Shown here piece by piece: positions 20,841-29,846 of a stretch of 64,000 nt of DNA (positions within the stretch are counted from its first letter, which is position 1; each line of letters opens with the position of its first letter). This DNA comes from Bacillota bacterium (GTDB lineage Bacteria > Bacillota > Sulfobacillia > RBS10-35 > Bu92): positions 1 to 64,000 of the forward strand of contig JADBKN010000015.1 in assembly GCA_014896375.1 (NCBI GenBank), given 5' to 3'. Below the pieces are notes generated by a model. The model ran no database searches, was not told the origin of the DNA, and saw only the letters and a program-made list of their open reading frames with translations. The translations under genes and the position numbers were made by a program.

Positions 20841-22130
20841 TTGAGACAGCGTCTTGTCGGAATCATTTCGGGAATCGTCGCCGCGTCGCTGGTGCTGTCC
20901 GCGTGCGGAGGCTCCTCGGGCACGTCGGGCGGGGGCGGCGGCCAGGCGGCGGCGCCCGTCGTCGGGATTTTGCTCTCCCAGTCGGGCGACCTGGCCGACC
21001 TCGGCAAGCCCATGGTCAAGGGCGGCCAGCTTGGCTTCCAGCTGGTCAACGACGCCGGCGGCATCTGGGACGGCCAGAAGCTCGAGGTCAAGGTGCACGA
21101 TGACGGCACCACCGAGGAGCAGGGCCGGGCCGAAGCCGACAAGCTTGTGAACGTGGAGAAGGCCTCGGCCATCGTGGGCGCCACGGGCTCCGGCGTGTCG
21201 AAGGCGGTCCTCAACTCGGTCGCGAAGCCGGCCAACGTGGCGATGTGCTCGCCGTCGTCGACGTCTCCGGAGTTCAGCACGATGGACGACGGCGGCCTCT
21301 TCACCCGCAGCGCCCCGTCGGATGCCCTGCAGGGCCAGGTCATGGCGCAGGTGGCCTATGACAGCGGCTACCGCAAGGCGGCCGTCATCGGCCTCAACAA
21401 CGCCTACGGCGCGGGCATCGCGAACGTGTTCAAGGATGCGTTCACGAAGCTCGGCGGCGCCATGGCGCTCGACCCGGTGCTCTATGACCCGAAGGGCACG
21501 ACGTTCACGAGCGAGGTCCAGAAGGTGGCCCAGGCCCAGCCGGATGTGGTCGTGCTGGCCGGTTACCCGGACACGGGCGCGATCATCCTCAAGGAAGCGT
21601 ACGAGGCCGGCCTCTTCACGAGCACCCACTGGATCCTCAGTGAGGGCCTGCGCGACAACTCCCTCGCCGACAAGGTCGGCAAGGACGCGAACGGCAAGTA
21701 CATCATCGCGGGCGTGATCGGCACGTCGCCGCTCGCCACGGGTCCGGCGTTCGACGCCTTCAAGGCCGCGTATGAGAAGGCCTACGGCGCCGACGAGAGC
21801 GGCACGCCCTACACGGCGAACACCTTCGACTGCGCCGTGCTCATCGCCCTGGCGCTCCAGAAGGTGGGTCCGGACAAGGCTCATGACGGCAAGGCGATCG
21901 CGCAGGCGATCATCGACGTGGCCTCGCCGCCTGGGGAGCAGGTCACGGATGTGAAGCAGGCCCTCGACCTTCTCAAGCAGGGCAAGGACATCGACTTCCA
22001 GGGCGCGTCGGGCACGCTGGACATGGACCAGAACGGCGACATCGCCGCGGCCCAGTATGAGGTCTGGTCCGTCGGCGACGACGGCAAGATCTCCCAGGTC
22101 AAGGTGGTCGACGTCAAGGAAGGTCAGTAG
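20841..22130 (+). CDS. livJ: Branched-chain amino acid ABC transporter substrate-binding lipoprotein
   Basis: TTG start after GGGAGGG; signal plus lipobox LVLSACGG; AAPVVGILLSQSGDLADLGKPMVKGGQLGFQLVNDAGGIWDGQKLEVKVHDDGTTEEQ. The ORF track extends to 20775. Confidence 0.88.
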   Translation: MRQRLVGIISGIVAASLVLSACGGSSGTSGGGGGQAAAPVVGILLSQSGDLADLGKPMVKGGQLGFQLVNDAGGIWDGQKLEVKVHDDGTTEEQGRAEADKLVNVEKASAIVGATGSGVSKAVLNSVAKPANVAMCSPSSTSPEFSTMDDGGLFTRSAPSDALQGQVMAQVAYDSGYRKAAVIGLNNAYGAGIANVFKDAFTKLGGAMALDPVLYDPKGTTFTSEVQKVAQAQPDVVVLAGYPDTGAIILKEAYEAGLFTSTHWILSEGLRDNSLADKVGKDANGKYIIAGVIGTSPLATGPAFDAFKAAYEKAYGADESGTPYTANTFDCAVLIALALQKVGPDKAHDGKAIAQAIIDVASPPGEQVTDVKQALDLLKQGKDIDFQGASGTLDMDQNGDIAAAQYEVWSVGDDGKISQVKVVDVKEGQ

Positions 22131-22150
22131 GCCGGCGGGCGAAGGAGGAC

Positions 22151-22176
22151 GCGGCCCCGGTCCGTGCCGGGGCCGC
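22151..22176 (+). terminator. Intercistronic hairpin between livJ and livH
   Basis: GCGGCCCCGG-TCCGTG-CCGGGGCCGC, perfect 10-bp stem, followed by GCCTTGTTCTC (weak T tract). Confidence 0.6.
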
Positions 22177-22245
22177 GCCTTGTTCTCGCCGGCGCGCGCG
22201 CGGCGGGGTTCGTCGTTCCCGCCTGCGCGTGCGGGGGAGGCGGAC

Positions 22246-23115
22246 ATGCTCCAGTTCATCGCGAACGGCGTCGTGGTCGGGGCCGTCGTGGCCGTCACGG
22301 CTGTCGGCCTCACGCTCGTCTATAGCATCCTGAAGCTGACGAACTTCGCCCATGGCGACATGGTCACGTTCGGAGCCTATGTGGCGCTCCTCCTCAACCT
22401 GTCCCTGGGCCTCGACATCTGGTGGACGCTGCCGCCGGCCTTCCTCGCGGGGGCGCTGCTCGGCGTGCTCGGCGACCGCCTCATCTGGAGCCGCATGCGC
22501 CGCCGGCAGGCCGGCTCCGTGAGCTTCATCGTGGCCTCCATCGGCCTCGCCCTGGCGCTGCGCAACCTCATCGTCTTCTTCTTTGGAGCGCAGACGCAGC
22601 ACTTCCGTCTGCCGGTGGAGATGCGCCAGCCCCTCGGGCCGCTGCCCGTGAAGCTCACGCCGGACGAGGTACATGTGATCGTCGCGGCCGTCGTGCTCTT
22701 CGCCGGCGTGCACGCGCTCCTGCGGTACACGACGATCGGCCGCGCGATGCGCGCCATGGCCGACAACCCCTCGCTCTCTTGGGTGTCGGGGGTCGATGTC
22801 GACCGCGTCATCACCTGGACCTGGATCCTGGGCGGGGGGCTCGCCGCCGTGGGCGGCGTGTTGTACGGCATGATCCGTCCGATCGACCCGAACATGGGCT
22901 GGTTTCTTCTCCTGCCGATGTTCGCCGCCATCATCCTGGGCGGCATCGGCAACGCGTACGGGGCTGCCGTGGGCGGCGTGCTCATCGGGATCATCCAGGA
23001 GGCCTCGGTGATGTTCCTGCCGGCCGAGTACCGGCTGGCGGTGGGCTTCCTCGCCATGATCGCGGTGCTTTTGACGTACCCGCGCGGCCTCTTCGGGGAG
23101 CGGTCGCTCACATGA
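22246..23115 (+). CDS. livH: Branched-chain amino acid ABC transporter permease LivH
   Basis: ATG 22246; MLQFIANGVVVGAVVAVTAVGLTLVYSILKLTNFAHGDMVTFGAYVALLL. Confidence 0.92.
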   Translation: MLQFIANGVVVGAVVAVTAVGLTLVYSILKLTNFAHGDMVTFGAYVALLLNLSLGLDIWWTLPPAFLAGALLGVLGDRLIWSRMRRRQAGSVSFIVASIGLALALRNLIVFFFGAQTQHFRLPVEMRQPLGPLPVKLTPDEVHVIVAAVVLFAGVHALLRYTTIGRAMRAMADNPSLSWVSGVDVDRVITWTWILGGGLAAVGGVLYGMIRPIDPNMGWFLLLPMFAAIILGGIGNAYGAAVGGVLIGIIQEASVMFLPAEYRLAVGFLAMIAVLLTYPRGLFGERSLT

Positions 23116-24023
23116 GCATGCTCCTGGGGTATTTCGCCGGCTTTTTGACGAATGTCGTCATCTACACGCTTTTTGTGATCGGCCTCAACCTGCAGTTCGG
23201 CTACACGGGCCTCATCAACTTCGGGCACGTGGCCTTCCTGGCGGTCGGCGCGTACACGGTGGCCATCCTCGTCACGCATCACGCGCCCATCCTGCTCGCG
23301 GTGCTGGCCGGCATGGCCGTGGCGGCCCTCTTCAGCTTCCTCCTGGGTTATCCGGCCCTGCGGCTGCGGGACGACTATCTGGCCATCGTGACGATCGGCT
23401 TCGCCGAGGTCCTGCGCATCTGGTTGAACAACGTGAGCTTCACGAACGGACCCGAGGGCATCGGGGGCTTCGCCGTGCCGCTCTCCTGGCTGCCCGTCTC
23501 TCATGATGCGTGGCGCTGGCTGTTCCTTCTGCTCTGCGCGGCCGTCACGGCGGTCGTCTTCGCGGCCGTCGAATACCTCGCGCGTTCGCCCTGGGGGCGG
23601 GTGCTGAAGGCGATCCGCGAGGACGAGGACGTGGCCGTGGCGCTCGGCAAGAACATCGTCTCCTACAAGCTGGCCGCGCTCGCCCTGGGAGCGGCCATCG
23701 CCGGCCTCGCCGGGGGGCTCACGGCGTTTTTCTACCAATACATCAATCCGCACAACTTCGAGGCCACGATCACCTTCGAGGCCTGGACGATCATGGTGCT
23801 GGGCGGCGTGGGGAAGAACTGGGGGGCGGTCCTCGGCGCCGTCATCTACTTCGGGCTCTACACGATCACTTCGGAGTTCACGAGCTCGCCGATCGGCCCG
23901 TTCAGCACGGACCAGCTGGCGGCGCTGCGCATCGTGCTGATCGGCGTGGTGCTGATCCTCTTGATGATCTACCGCCCGCAGGGCATCCTCGGCCGGAAGG
24001 AGGACCTCGGCCTTGACCGCTGA
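23112..24023 (+). CDS. livM: Branched-chain amino acid ABC transporter permease LivM
   Basis: ATGA overlap with livH; VIYTLFVIGLNLQFGYTGLINFGHVAFLAVGAYTVAIL; LGGVGKNWGAVLGA. Confidence 0.92.
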   Translation: MSMLLGYFAGFLTNVVIYTLFVIGLNLQFGYTGLINFGHVAFLAVGAYTVAILVTHHAPILLAVLAGMAVAALFSFLLGYPALRLRDDYLAIVTIGFAEVLRIWLNNVSFTNGPEGIGGFAVPLSWLPVSHDAWRWLFLLLCAAVTAVVFAAVEYLARSPWGRVLKAIREDEDVAVALGKNIVSYKLAALALGAAIAGLAGGLTAFFYQYINPHNFEATITFEAWTIMVLGGVGKNWGAVLGAVIYFGLYTITSEFTSSPIGPFSTDQLAALRIVLIGVVLILLMIYRPQGILGRKEDLGLDR

Positions 24024-24849
24024 CGTACGCCCGTCCGCGCCCGCCTCCGGGTCGGCTCCGGGCGCCGCTGACGGGACCGCGCCGGCGGCCGGCGCGATGC
24101 TCTCCGTGCGCGATGTGCGGAAGCTCTTCGGCGGTTTCGCGGCCGTCGACGGCGTCTCCTTCGACGTCCACCCCGGCGAGATCGTGGGCCTCATCGGACC
24201 GAACGGCGCCGGGAAGTCGACGCTCTTCCAAGTCATCAGCCTCTTCTTGCCGGCCACGTCCGGGGAAGTCGTCTTCATGGGCACGCCGCTCATCGGGCGT
24301 CCGCCCTACGTGCCGGCGCGGCTCGGTCTCGTGCGCACCTTCCAGATCACGCGCGTCTTCGCGCGCATGACGGTGCTGGAGAACCTCATGTTCGCGGCGC
24401 CGCGCCAGCCCGGCGAGCATCTCCAGAACCTCCTTCTCCAGCCGCGGCGCGTGCGGGAGCATGAGGCGCAGGTGGCCCGTCGCGCCGAGGAGCTCGTGGA
24501 GTATTTCAACCTGGGCCGCGTGCGCGACCAGTACGCGGGGGCGCTCTCCGGGGGGCAGCGCAAGCTCCTGGAGATGGCCCGCGCGCTCATGACGGAGCCG
24601 CGTATGATGCTTCTCGACGAGCCCATGGCCGGTGTGAACCCCGCGCTGAAGGAGGAGCTTTTGCGCTACATCCGCGACCTGCGGGAGAAGGGCATGACCT
24701 TTCTTGTCATCGAGCACGACATGGACATGATCATGCGCATCTGCGACCGAATCGTCGTCATGGCGAACGGCCGGATCATCGCGGAAGGCGATCCGCAGTC
24801 GGTGCGCGAGAACCGCGCCGTCATCGACGCCTACCTGGGGGGTGCTTGA
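24013..24849 (+). CDS. livG: Branched-chain amino acid ABC transporter ATP-binding protein LivG
   Basis: LSVRDVRKLFGGFAAVDGVSFDVHPGEIVGLIGPNGAGKSTLF...LSGGQRKLLEMARALMTEPRMMLLDEPMAGVNP. Confidence 0.93.
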   Translation: MTADVRPSAPASGSAPGAADGTAPAAGAMLSVRDVRKLFGGFAAVDGVSFDVHPGEIVGLIGPNGAGKSTLFQVISLFLPATSGEVVFMGTPLIGRPPYVPARLGLVRTFQITRVFARMTVLENLMFAAPRQPGEHLQNLLLQPRRVREHEAQVARRAEELVEYFNLGRVRDQYAGALSGGQRKLLEMARALMTEPRMMLLDEPMAGVNPALKEELLRYIRDLREKGMTFLVIEHDMDMIMRICDRIVVMANGRIIAEGDPQSVRENRAVIDAYLGGA

Positions 24850-25633
24850 GGTGGCCGGCGGGAATACGGGCGGCGCGTCCGGCGAGGCGCTTTTGGAGGT
24901 GCGCGAGGTCTGGGCCGGCTACCACGACCTGGACATCCTCCAGGGCGTGAACCTGCGCGTGGAGCGCGGCCGCATCGTCACGATCATCGGCCCCAACGGC
25001 GCCGGCAAGTCCACCCTGGCGAAGGCCATCTTCGGTCTCGTGCGCGTGCGCCGGGGCGAGATCCGTTTCAAGGGCGCGGACATCACGGGCGCCAAGCCGT
25101 CGCGCATCGTGCAGGCCGGGCTCTGTTACGTGCCGCAGGAGCGTAACGTCTTCCCCAATCTCACCGTGCTGGAGAACCTGCAGCTGGGGGGCTACGTCCT
25201 GGGCGCGCGCAGCGAGGCGCGCATCCGCGAGATGTTCGAGATGTTCCCGGTGCTGCAGGAGAAGCGTCACCAGAAGGCCGGCGTGCTCTCCGGCGGCCAG
25301 CGGCAGATGCTGGCCATGGCGCGCGCCCTCATGCTGGACCCGGAGATGCTGGTGCTCGACGAGCCCTCCGCCGGCCTCGCGCCGAACGTCGTGGAGCAGG
25401 TCTTCCAGAAGATCCGCGACATCCACCGCTCCGGCCGCACGATCCTCATGGTGGAGCAGAACGCGCGCCGCGCGCTCGCCATGTCGGACTGGGGGTACGT
25501 GCTGGACATGGGCAAAAACGCCATCGACGACGCCGGCCCGCGTCTCCTGGAGAATCCCCGCGTGGTGGAGCTCTACCTGGGCACACTCGGCGCGGCCGCC
25601 GGCGGCCGGGGCTCCGCGGGGGCTGAAGCCTAG
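24842..25633 (+). CDS. livF: Branched-chain amino acid ABC transporter ATP-binding protein LivF
   Basis: EVREVWAGYHDLDILQGVNLRVERGRIVTIIGPNGAGKSTLAKAIFG...YVPQERNVFPNLTVLENLQLGGY. Confidence 0.93.
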   Translation: MLEVAGGNTGGASGEALLEVREVWAGYHDLDILQGVNLRVERGRIVTIIGPNGAGKSTLAKAIFGLVRVRRGEIRFKGADITGAKPSRIVQAGLCYVPQERNVFPNLTVLENLQLGGYVLGARSEARIREMFEMFPVLQEKRHQKAGVLSGGQRQMLAMARALMLDPEMLVLDEPSAGLAPNVVEQVFQKIRDIHRSGRTILMVEQNARRALAMSDWGYVLDMGKNAIDDAGPRLLENPRVVELYLGTLGAAAGGRGSAGAEA

Positions 25634-25645
25634 GGAGGCGCGCCG

Positions 25646-27022
25646 ATGAAGGGCGAACCGTTCCGCATCAAGATGGTCGAGCCGATCCGCCGCATCCCGG
25701 CGGAGGAGCGCGCGAGGCGACTGGACGAGGCCGGTCTGAACGTCTTCCTCCTGCGCTCCGAGGACGTCTATGTGGACCTTCTTACGGACAGCGGCACCGG
25801 TGCGATGAGCGACCGGCAATGGGCCGCGCTCATGACCGGCGATGAGGCCTACGCCGGCAGCCGCAGCTTCCACACGCTGCGCGAGGCGGTCGAGTCGATC
25901 ACCGGCTACCCGTACGTCCTGCCTACGCACCAGGGGCGGGGCGCGGAGCGCGTCGTGTTCCCGGAGATCATCGCCCGGCCCGGCCAGTACGTGCTCGGCA
26001 ACATCCACTTCGACACCACCCGGGCGCACATCGAGCTCGCCGGCGGGCGCGCCGTGGACCTACCCACGCCGGAGGCGGCCGACACCTCCTCGCCCTTCCC
26101 CTTCAAAGGCAACATGGACGTGGAGGCGCTGCGGGCGTTCATCGACGAGCACGGCGCCGGCTCCGTGGCCGCCATCGTGCTGACGGTGACCTGCAACTCC
26201 GCCGGCGGCCTGCCCGTGTCTCTAGAGAACGCGCGCGCCGTGGCCGCCGTGGCGCGGGAGCACGGCATCCTCCTGCTCCTCGACGCCGCCCGTTACGCGG
26301 AGAACGCCTACCTCGTGCGGGAGTGGGATCCGGGGCAGTCGGGCCGCTCGCCCCGCGAGATCGCGCGCGACTTCTTCGACCTCGCCGACGGCTGCCTCAT
26401 GAGCGCGAAGAAGGACGGCCTCGTCAACATCGGCGGCTTCGTGGCGGTGCGCGACGAGGAACTCTACCTGCGGCTCGCGCCGCGGGTGGTGGCCTTTGAG
26501 GGGTTTCTCACCTATGGCGGCATGAACGGGCGGGACATGGCGGCGCTGGCGGTGGGCCTGCAGGAGGCGCTGGAGGTCGAGTACCTGGAGCAGCGCATCC
26601 GGCAGGTGCGCCGGTTGGGTGAGCGGCTGCGCGCCGAGGGGGTGCCGATCCAGTACCCGGTGGGCGGCCACGCCGTGTTCGTCGACGCCGGACGGATGCT
26701 GCCGCACATCCCGCCGGAAGAATTCCCCGGCGCCGCGCTGGCGGCCGAGCTCTACCTGGAGGGGGGCGTGCGCGCCGTGGAGGTCGGCACGCTCATGATG
26801 GGCCGCGATCCGGAAACGGGCGTGGAGCGCCGCGCGCCCGTGGAGTTCCTGAGGCTCGCCGTGCCGCGGCGGACGTACACGGACAACCACCTCGACGACG
26901 TGGCGGAGGCGCTCGTGAACGTGCAGCGGCGGGCGCCGCGCGTGCGCGGGCTGCGGCTCACGTATGAGCCGAAGGTGCTGCGCCACTTCCTCGCGCGGTT
27001 CGAGTGGGCGGCCGAGAGGTGA
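25646..27022 (+). CDS. Tryptophanase/tyrosine phenol-lyase family beta-eliminating lyase (closer to tryptophanase)
   Basis: [19 protein letters not shown]...[45 protein letters not shown]...PTHQGRGAE...[14 protein letters not shown]...[22 protein letters not shown]...[15 protein letters not shown]. Confidence 0.9.
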   Translation: MKGEPFRIKMVEPIRRIPAEERARRLDEAGLNVFLLRSEDVYVDLLTDSGTGAMSDRQWAALMTGDEAYAGSRSFHTLREAVESITGYPYVLPTHQGRGAERVVFPEIIARPGQYVLGNIHFDTTRAHIELAGGRAVDLPTPEAADTSSPFPFKGNMDVEALRAFIDEHGAGSVAAIVLTVTCNSAGGLPVSLENARAVAAVAREHGILLLLDAARYAENAYLVREWDPGQSGRSPREIARDFFDLADGCLMSAKKDGLVNIGGFVAVRDEELYLRLAPRVVAFEGFLTYGGMNGRDMAALAVGLQEALEVEYLEQRIRQVRRLGERLRAEGVPIQYPVGGHAVFVDAGRMLPHIPPEEFPGAALAAELYLEGGVRAVEVGTLMMGRDPETGVERRAPVEFLRLAVPRRTYTDNHLDDVAEALVNVQRRAPRVRGLRLTYEPKVLRHFLARFEWAAER

Positions 27023-27450
27023 GGGGCGGCGGGAGCGCGGCGCCGCTTCTCCGATGGGTGGCGCGCGCCGTGCGCTGGGGGCTGGCCGTGGCCGCGGCCG
27101 CACTGCTCTTTGATCTCGTCATCGTGTTCGCGCGCGGCGGGGGCCTGGACCTGCGCCTGGCCTCCCACGTGGCGCTGGACACGGCGGGGGTGCTGCTCGT
27201 GCTCGTCGTGGCGAGCACCGGGGCGCTGTACCGCGGGCCGCTGCGCCTGGACAGGCCCGGGCCCGCGGACGCGGGCGCGCCCGGCACGCCCGGGTCGCTC
27301 CTGCTGCCGGGGTCCCCGCCGGAAGAGGCGGCCGAGGCGGGGGAACGCGAGCGCCGCGTGGGCGGCGAGCTCGCCGCCGCGCTGACGCTGGCCGCGGTGA
27401 TCGTCGGGGCCGTGGCCTTCTACCTGGACGCCTTGACCTACCGGCACTGA
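27019..27450 (+). CDS. Small membrane protein of unknown function
   Basis: GTG start in GTGA overlap with the lyase stop; 3 hydrophobic segments. Confidence 0.65.
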   Translation: MRGGGSAAPLLRWVARAVRWGLAVAAAALLFDLVIVFARGGGLDLRLASHVALDTAGVLLVLVVASTGALYRGPLRLDRPGPADAGAPGTPGSLLLPGSPPEEAAEAGERERRVGGELAAALTLAAVIVGAVAFYLDALTYRH

Positions 27451-27514
27451 CGGCGGCGCGCCGGCGAAGGGAAACGCGGACGCCCATGCAAACGCACTTA
27501 AGGAGGCCGACGGC

Positions 27515-28588
27515 ATGTCCATCGATACCGGCTACACCATCGACATTCTCATGCGGCTTCTCCGTACACCGAGCGTGACCGGCGACTGCGAGGCCGCCGT
27601 GCGCCTCTGCGAGGAGGAGTTCGCGCGCCTCGGCGTGCCCACGCGGCGGACGAAAAAGGGCAGCCTCATCGCCGAGCTCGGCGGCGAGGGCGGCCCGGTG
27701 AAGGTCGTCTCCGGGCACGTGGACACGCTCGGCGCCATGGTCAAGGAGATCCTCGCCGACGGCCGCCTGAGGCTCACGAACATCGGCGGCCTGCCGGCGC
27801 CCTCCTGCGAAGGGGCCTACTGTTGGGTGCTGACGGCGGACGGCCGCCGCATCCCCGGCACCATCCTCCCGAAGTACGCCTCCACGCACGTCTACGGGCC
27901 GGAGTACGGCAAGCTGGAACGGACCTGGGAGAACATGGTCGTGCGCCTGGACGAGCGCACGGAGAGCGCGGAGGCCACCCGCGCCCTGGGCGTCGAGGTG
28001 GGCGACGTGGTCGCTCTCGACCCGCGCGCCGAGCACCTGCCCTCAGGCTACATCAAGTCCCGCTTCCTCGACGACAAGGCGGCCGTGGCGACGATGTTCG
28101 CCGCGCTGAAGGCGCTCGCGGACTCCGGCCGGCGGCCGTCGAGCCGCGCCTACTTCTACATCAGCACGTATGAGGAGGTCGGTCACGGCTGCCCGGCCGG
28201 CACGCCGGAAGACGCGGAGGAGTTCCTCGCCGTCGACATGGCCGCGGTGGGCGAGGGGCAGCGCTCCAGTGAGCACGCCGTGACGATCTGCGCGAAGGAC
28301 TCCTCCGGCCCGTATGATCTCGCGCTGCTGCGGCGCCTCGTGCGGCTCTGCCAGGAGCGCGGCATCCGTCATGCGGTGGACATCTACCCGTATTACAGCT
28401 CGGACGCCAGCGCGGCCCTGCAAGCGGGTCGGGACGTGCGCGCGGGCCTCGTGGGACCCGGCGTGGACGCCTCGCATACGCACGAGCGCACGCATGTGGA
28501 CGCGCTCGCGGCGACGGCCGAACTCCTTTTGGCGTACCTGACGGAATCGCGGCGAGCGTGCGGAGCCCCGGGTTTTGGGGAAGAGTAA
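27515..28588 (+). CDS. M42 family metallopeptidase (glutamyl aminopeptidase-like)
   Basis: VKVVSGHVDTLGAMVKEI...KSRFLDDKAAVATMFAAL...STYEEVGHG...HERTHVDAL. Confidence 0.9.
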   Translation: MSIDTGYTIDILMRLLRTPSVTGDCEAAVRLCEEEFARLGVPTRRTKKGSLIAELGGEGGPVKVVSGHVDTLGAMVKEILADGRLRLTNIGGLPAPSCEGAYCWVLTADGRRIPGTILPKYASTHVYGPEYGKLERTWENMVVRLDERTESAEATRALGVEVGDVVALDPRAEHLPSGYIKSRFLDDKAAVATMFAALKALADSGRRPSSRAYFYISTYEEVGHGCPAGTPEDAEEFLAVDMAAVGEGQRSSEHAVTICAKDSSGPYDLALLRRLVRLCQERGIRHAVDIYPYYSSDASAALQAGRDVRAGLVGPGVDASHTHERTHVDALAATAELLLAYLTESRRACGAPGFGEE

Positions 28589-28613
28589 GGCGGGGCGCGG
28601 AGGGAGGTCCGGC

Positions 28614-28703
28614 ATGACGAAGAACCGCCTTTACTGGATCCTCTACATGGGGCTCTTCGTGCTCATCACGGCGGCCGCCTTCTACGCCACCTCCCTACGG
28701 TAG
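28614..28703 (+). CDS. Small single-TM protein (29 aa)
   Basis: GGAGGGAGGTCCGGC-ATG; MTKNRLYWILYMGLFVLITAAAFYATSLR*. Below the ORF-track length cutoff. Confidence 0.55.
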   Translation: MTKNRLYWILYMGLFVLITAAAFYATSLR

Positions 28704-28841
28704 GTGCGCGGCCGCGGGAGGACGGCGGCCTCTCGACCGGGCGCCGCGGCGCGCGGCGTGCTCGGCTGTCCGGTGCGGCGCCCAAGCGGGCTGGCGCGTG
28801 ACGCGGCCGGAGGCGCGGGGCGGAAGACGCGGGACCGGAGA

Positions 28842-28883
28842 TGCCGGCCCGAAGGTGCCGGCCCGAAGACGCCGGTCCAAGGC
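28842..28883. repeat. 14-bp short tandem repeat, about 3 units
   Basis: TGCCGGCCCGAAGG / TGCCGGCCCGAAGA / CGCCGGTCCAAGGC at the 3' end of the DUF2512 gene. Confidence 0.75.
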
Positions 28884-29272
28884 TAGCGGCGCAGGCCGGG
28901 CACGCGCATGTGGAGGATGCGCGCCACGATCGGGTGCACGAACCACTCGCTCGCGGCCACAAGCGCCGCCACGAGCAGAGCGCCTTCGAACGTGTAGGGA
29001 CGGCCGGCACCGACCCCGTCGATGAGCGCCGGACCGAACCACAGCACGACGTACGCCAGCAAGAAGTCGGCGATGACGCCCGTGACGTGCCCGAACCGCG
29101 GCAGGATGAAGAGATCCCCCACAAAGAGCGTCACCACGGACATGACGAACCCCAAGAGGACGATGTTCGTGATGTGCGTGCCGCCGCCCTTGGCGAAATA
29201 GGGGATCACCATGCCGATCGCCGCCATCTGCCACACGAACTTCAGAGCCCATAGCAGAAAGAGCATGCGCAC
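28883..29272 (-). CDS. DUF2512 (YndM-like) membrane protein
   Basis: NIVLLGFVMSVVTLFVGDLFILPRFGHVTGVIADFLLAYVVLWFGPAL matches the DUF2512 signature. Confidence 0.8.
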   Translation of the reverse strand: MRMLFLLWALKFVWQMAAIGMVIPYFAKGGGTHITNIVLLGFVMSVVTLFVGDLFILPRFGHVTGVIADFLLAYVVLWFGPALIDGVGAGRPYTFEGALLVAALVAASEWFVHPIVARILHMRVPGLRR

Positions 29273-29412
29273 GCCCCCTGATTCAATGTGCCGCCGGTGC
29301 CCGGCACCTCTTGCCGGGCGCCGCCCGCCGGTTTAGTTTGCCAAGAAAGGGCGGCGCCATGCGGGCGTTGGATGGAGCACGGGCGCGGAGGAGGCGTCCG
29401 CGTGGTGGGGAG

Positions 29413-29515
29413 GAGGCGCCCGGCGGTGTGGGGGAGGCGTCGGGCGGTGGAGATGAGGCGCCCAGCGGTGTAGAGGAGGCGTCGGGCGGCGCGGAGGAGG
29501 CCTCAGGCGTGGAGA
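29413..29515. repeat. 21-bp tandem repeat, about 5 units with alternating A/B sub-types
   Basis: GAGGCGCCCGGCGGTGTGGGG / GAGGCGTCGGGCGGTGGAGAT / GAGGCGCCCAGCGGTGTAGAG / GAGGCGTCGGGCGGCGCGGAG / GAGGCCTCAGGCGTGGAG.. read directly. Confidence 0.9.
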
Positions 29516-29525
29516 GGCGTCGACG

Positions 29526-29843
29526 ATGGATGTGATCATCCGTACCGTACGTCTTGAGGATGCCGAGGCGCTCCAAGAGATGCGCACGCGGCCGCGCTGC
29601 GTGTGGGGCACGCTGCAGCTTCCCACGCTGACTGTGGAGCGCGTGCGCAATCAGATCGCCGAGATGCCGGAGACGGTGCACTCTTTCGTGGCGGAGGTCG
29701 ACGGGCGCGCCGTGGGGCAGATCAGCCTCCACCTGGGGCGGGGGCGCAGCGCACACTGCGGCCAGATCGGCATGATGGTCCACGACGACGACCAGGGACG
29801 CGGCATCGATGTGGATCGGAGCGAACGGGATAGGAGCGAATGA
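29526..29843 (+). pseudogene. GNAT acetyltransferase, 3'-truncated
   Basis: MDVIIRTVRLEDAEALQEMR...SFVAEVDGRAVGQISLHLG...CGQIGMMVHDDDQGRGI then unrelated DVDRSERDRSE*; truncated just after the acetyl-CoA binding motif begins. Confidence 0.7.
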
Positions 29844-29846
29844 GGC

